The translations under genes were made by a program, and so were the position numbers. Shown here piece by piece: positions 63,996 through 64,000 of a stretch of 64,000 nt of DNA; position 1 is the stretch's first letter; every line of letters begins with the position of its first letter. The notes under the pieces were generated by a model. It was given only the letters and a program-made list of their open reading frames with translations, made no database searches and was not told the DNA's origin. Source of the DNA: Anoplopoma fimbria (Eukaryota > Chordata > Actinopteri > Perciformes > Anoplopomatidae); NCBI RefSeq assembly GCF_027596085.1, contig NC_072469.1, forward strand, positions 22,177,781 through 22,241,780. The letters run 5' to 3'.

Positions 63996-64000
63996 CTGGT

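Larger units (their letters stand above)
48360..64000. other. Gene-poor right part of the window
   Basis: 15.6 kb without a confident gene. Open frames are short, lack family resemblance and show no splice-consistent chain. Dispersed repeats and hairpin elements are listed separately. The stretches 48360-49890, 50270-55900 (no repeats named), 59800-61880 and 63030-63960 show nothing I can support. In mammals the corresponding DNA leads to drd3 and the large regulatory territory of zbtb20, so conserved non-coding elements may be present but cannot be told from one sequence. Confidence 0.5.

Noticed and set aside
39030..64000. drd3 or zbtb20 coding exons
   Set aside because: Looked for receptor transmembrane and BTB/zinc-finger motifs among open frames. 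None seen, though exons shorter than about 60 codons could be missed.

Overview
The window is nuclear DNA of a ray-finned fish, most likely a percomorph teleost. Evidence: split genes with GT-AG introns, abundant (TG)n/(AC)n arrays, L2-type LINE and tRNA-SINE copies with the tail typical of fish, BEL/Pao retroelement remains and many small inverted-repeat transposons. The species cannot be named from this sequence alone.

Left part (1-39,030), four genes in the order and orientation I recall for human 3q13.31. They are the 3' end of gramd1c (+, 1-2194; ER sterol-transfer protein Aster-C), complete zdhhc23 (+, 7832-11380; DHHC palmitoyltransferase, 422 aa), complete ccdc191 (-, 23557-12445; 17 coding exons, 898 aa) and complete qtrt2 (+, 24518-38298; non-catalytic subunit of the queuosine tRNA-guanine transglycosylase, 427 aa). 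zdhhc23 and ccdc191 converge. ccdc191 and qtrt2 diverge from a shared promoter of about 0.7 kb, which holds a perfect RFX X-box, a 30-bp inverted repeat and four CCAAT boxes. The ccdc191 protein carries repeats matching the Sfi1/centrin-binding consensus, so a centriole or cilium role fits both protein and promoter.

Middle part (39,030-48,360). Repeat-rich DNA surrounds one long intronless ORF (-, 46233-43393, 946 aa) for a coiled-coil protein I do not recognise. It is internally repeated and free of proline for its last ~670 residues. Its upstream DNA has a near-consensus X-box, a CRE-like site and a TATA-like box. It is the best candidate for something undescribed. Behind it lies a decayed, internally deleted BEL/Pao retroelement.

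Right part (48,360-64,000). Apparently gene-poor DNA: dispersed repeats, hairpin elements, one weak candidate exon (55907-55977) and a diverged array of GTCATAAAA-type motifs. drd3, the gene I would expect after qtrt2 from mammals, was not seen.

Exon borders were set by hand from splice consensus, reading phase and recalled family sequence. No alignment or database search was run.
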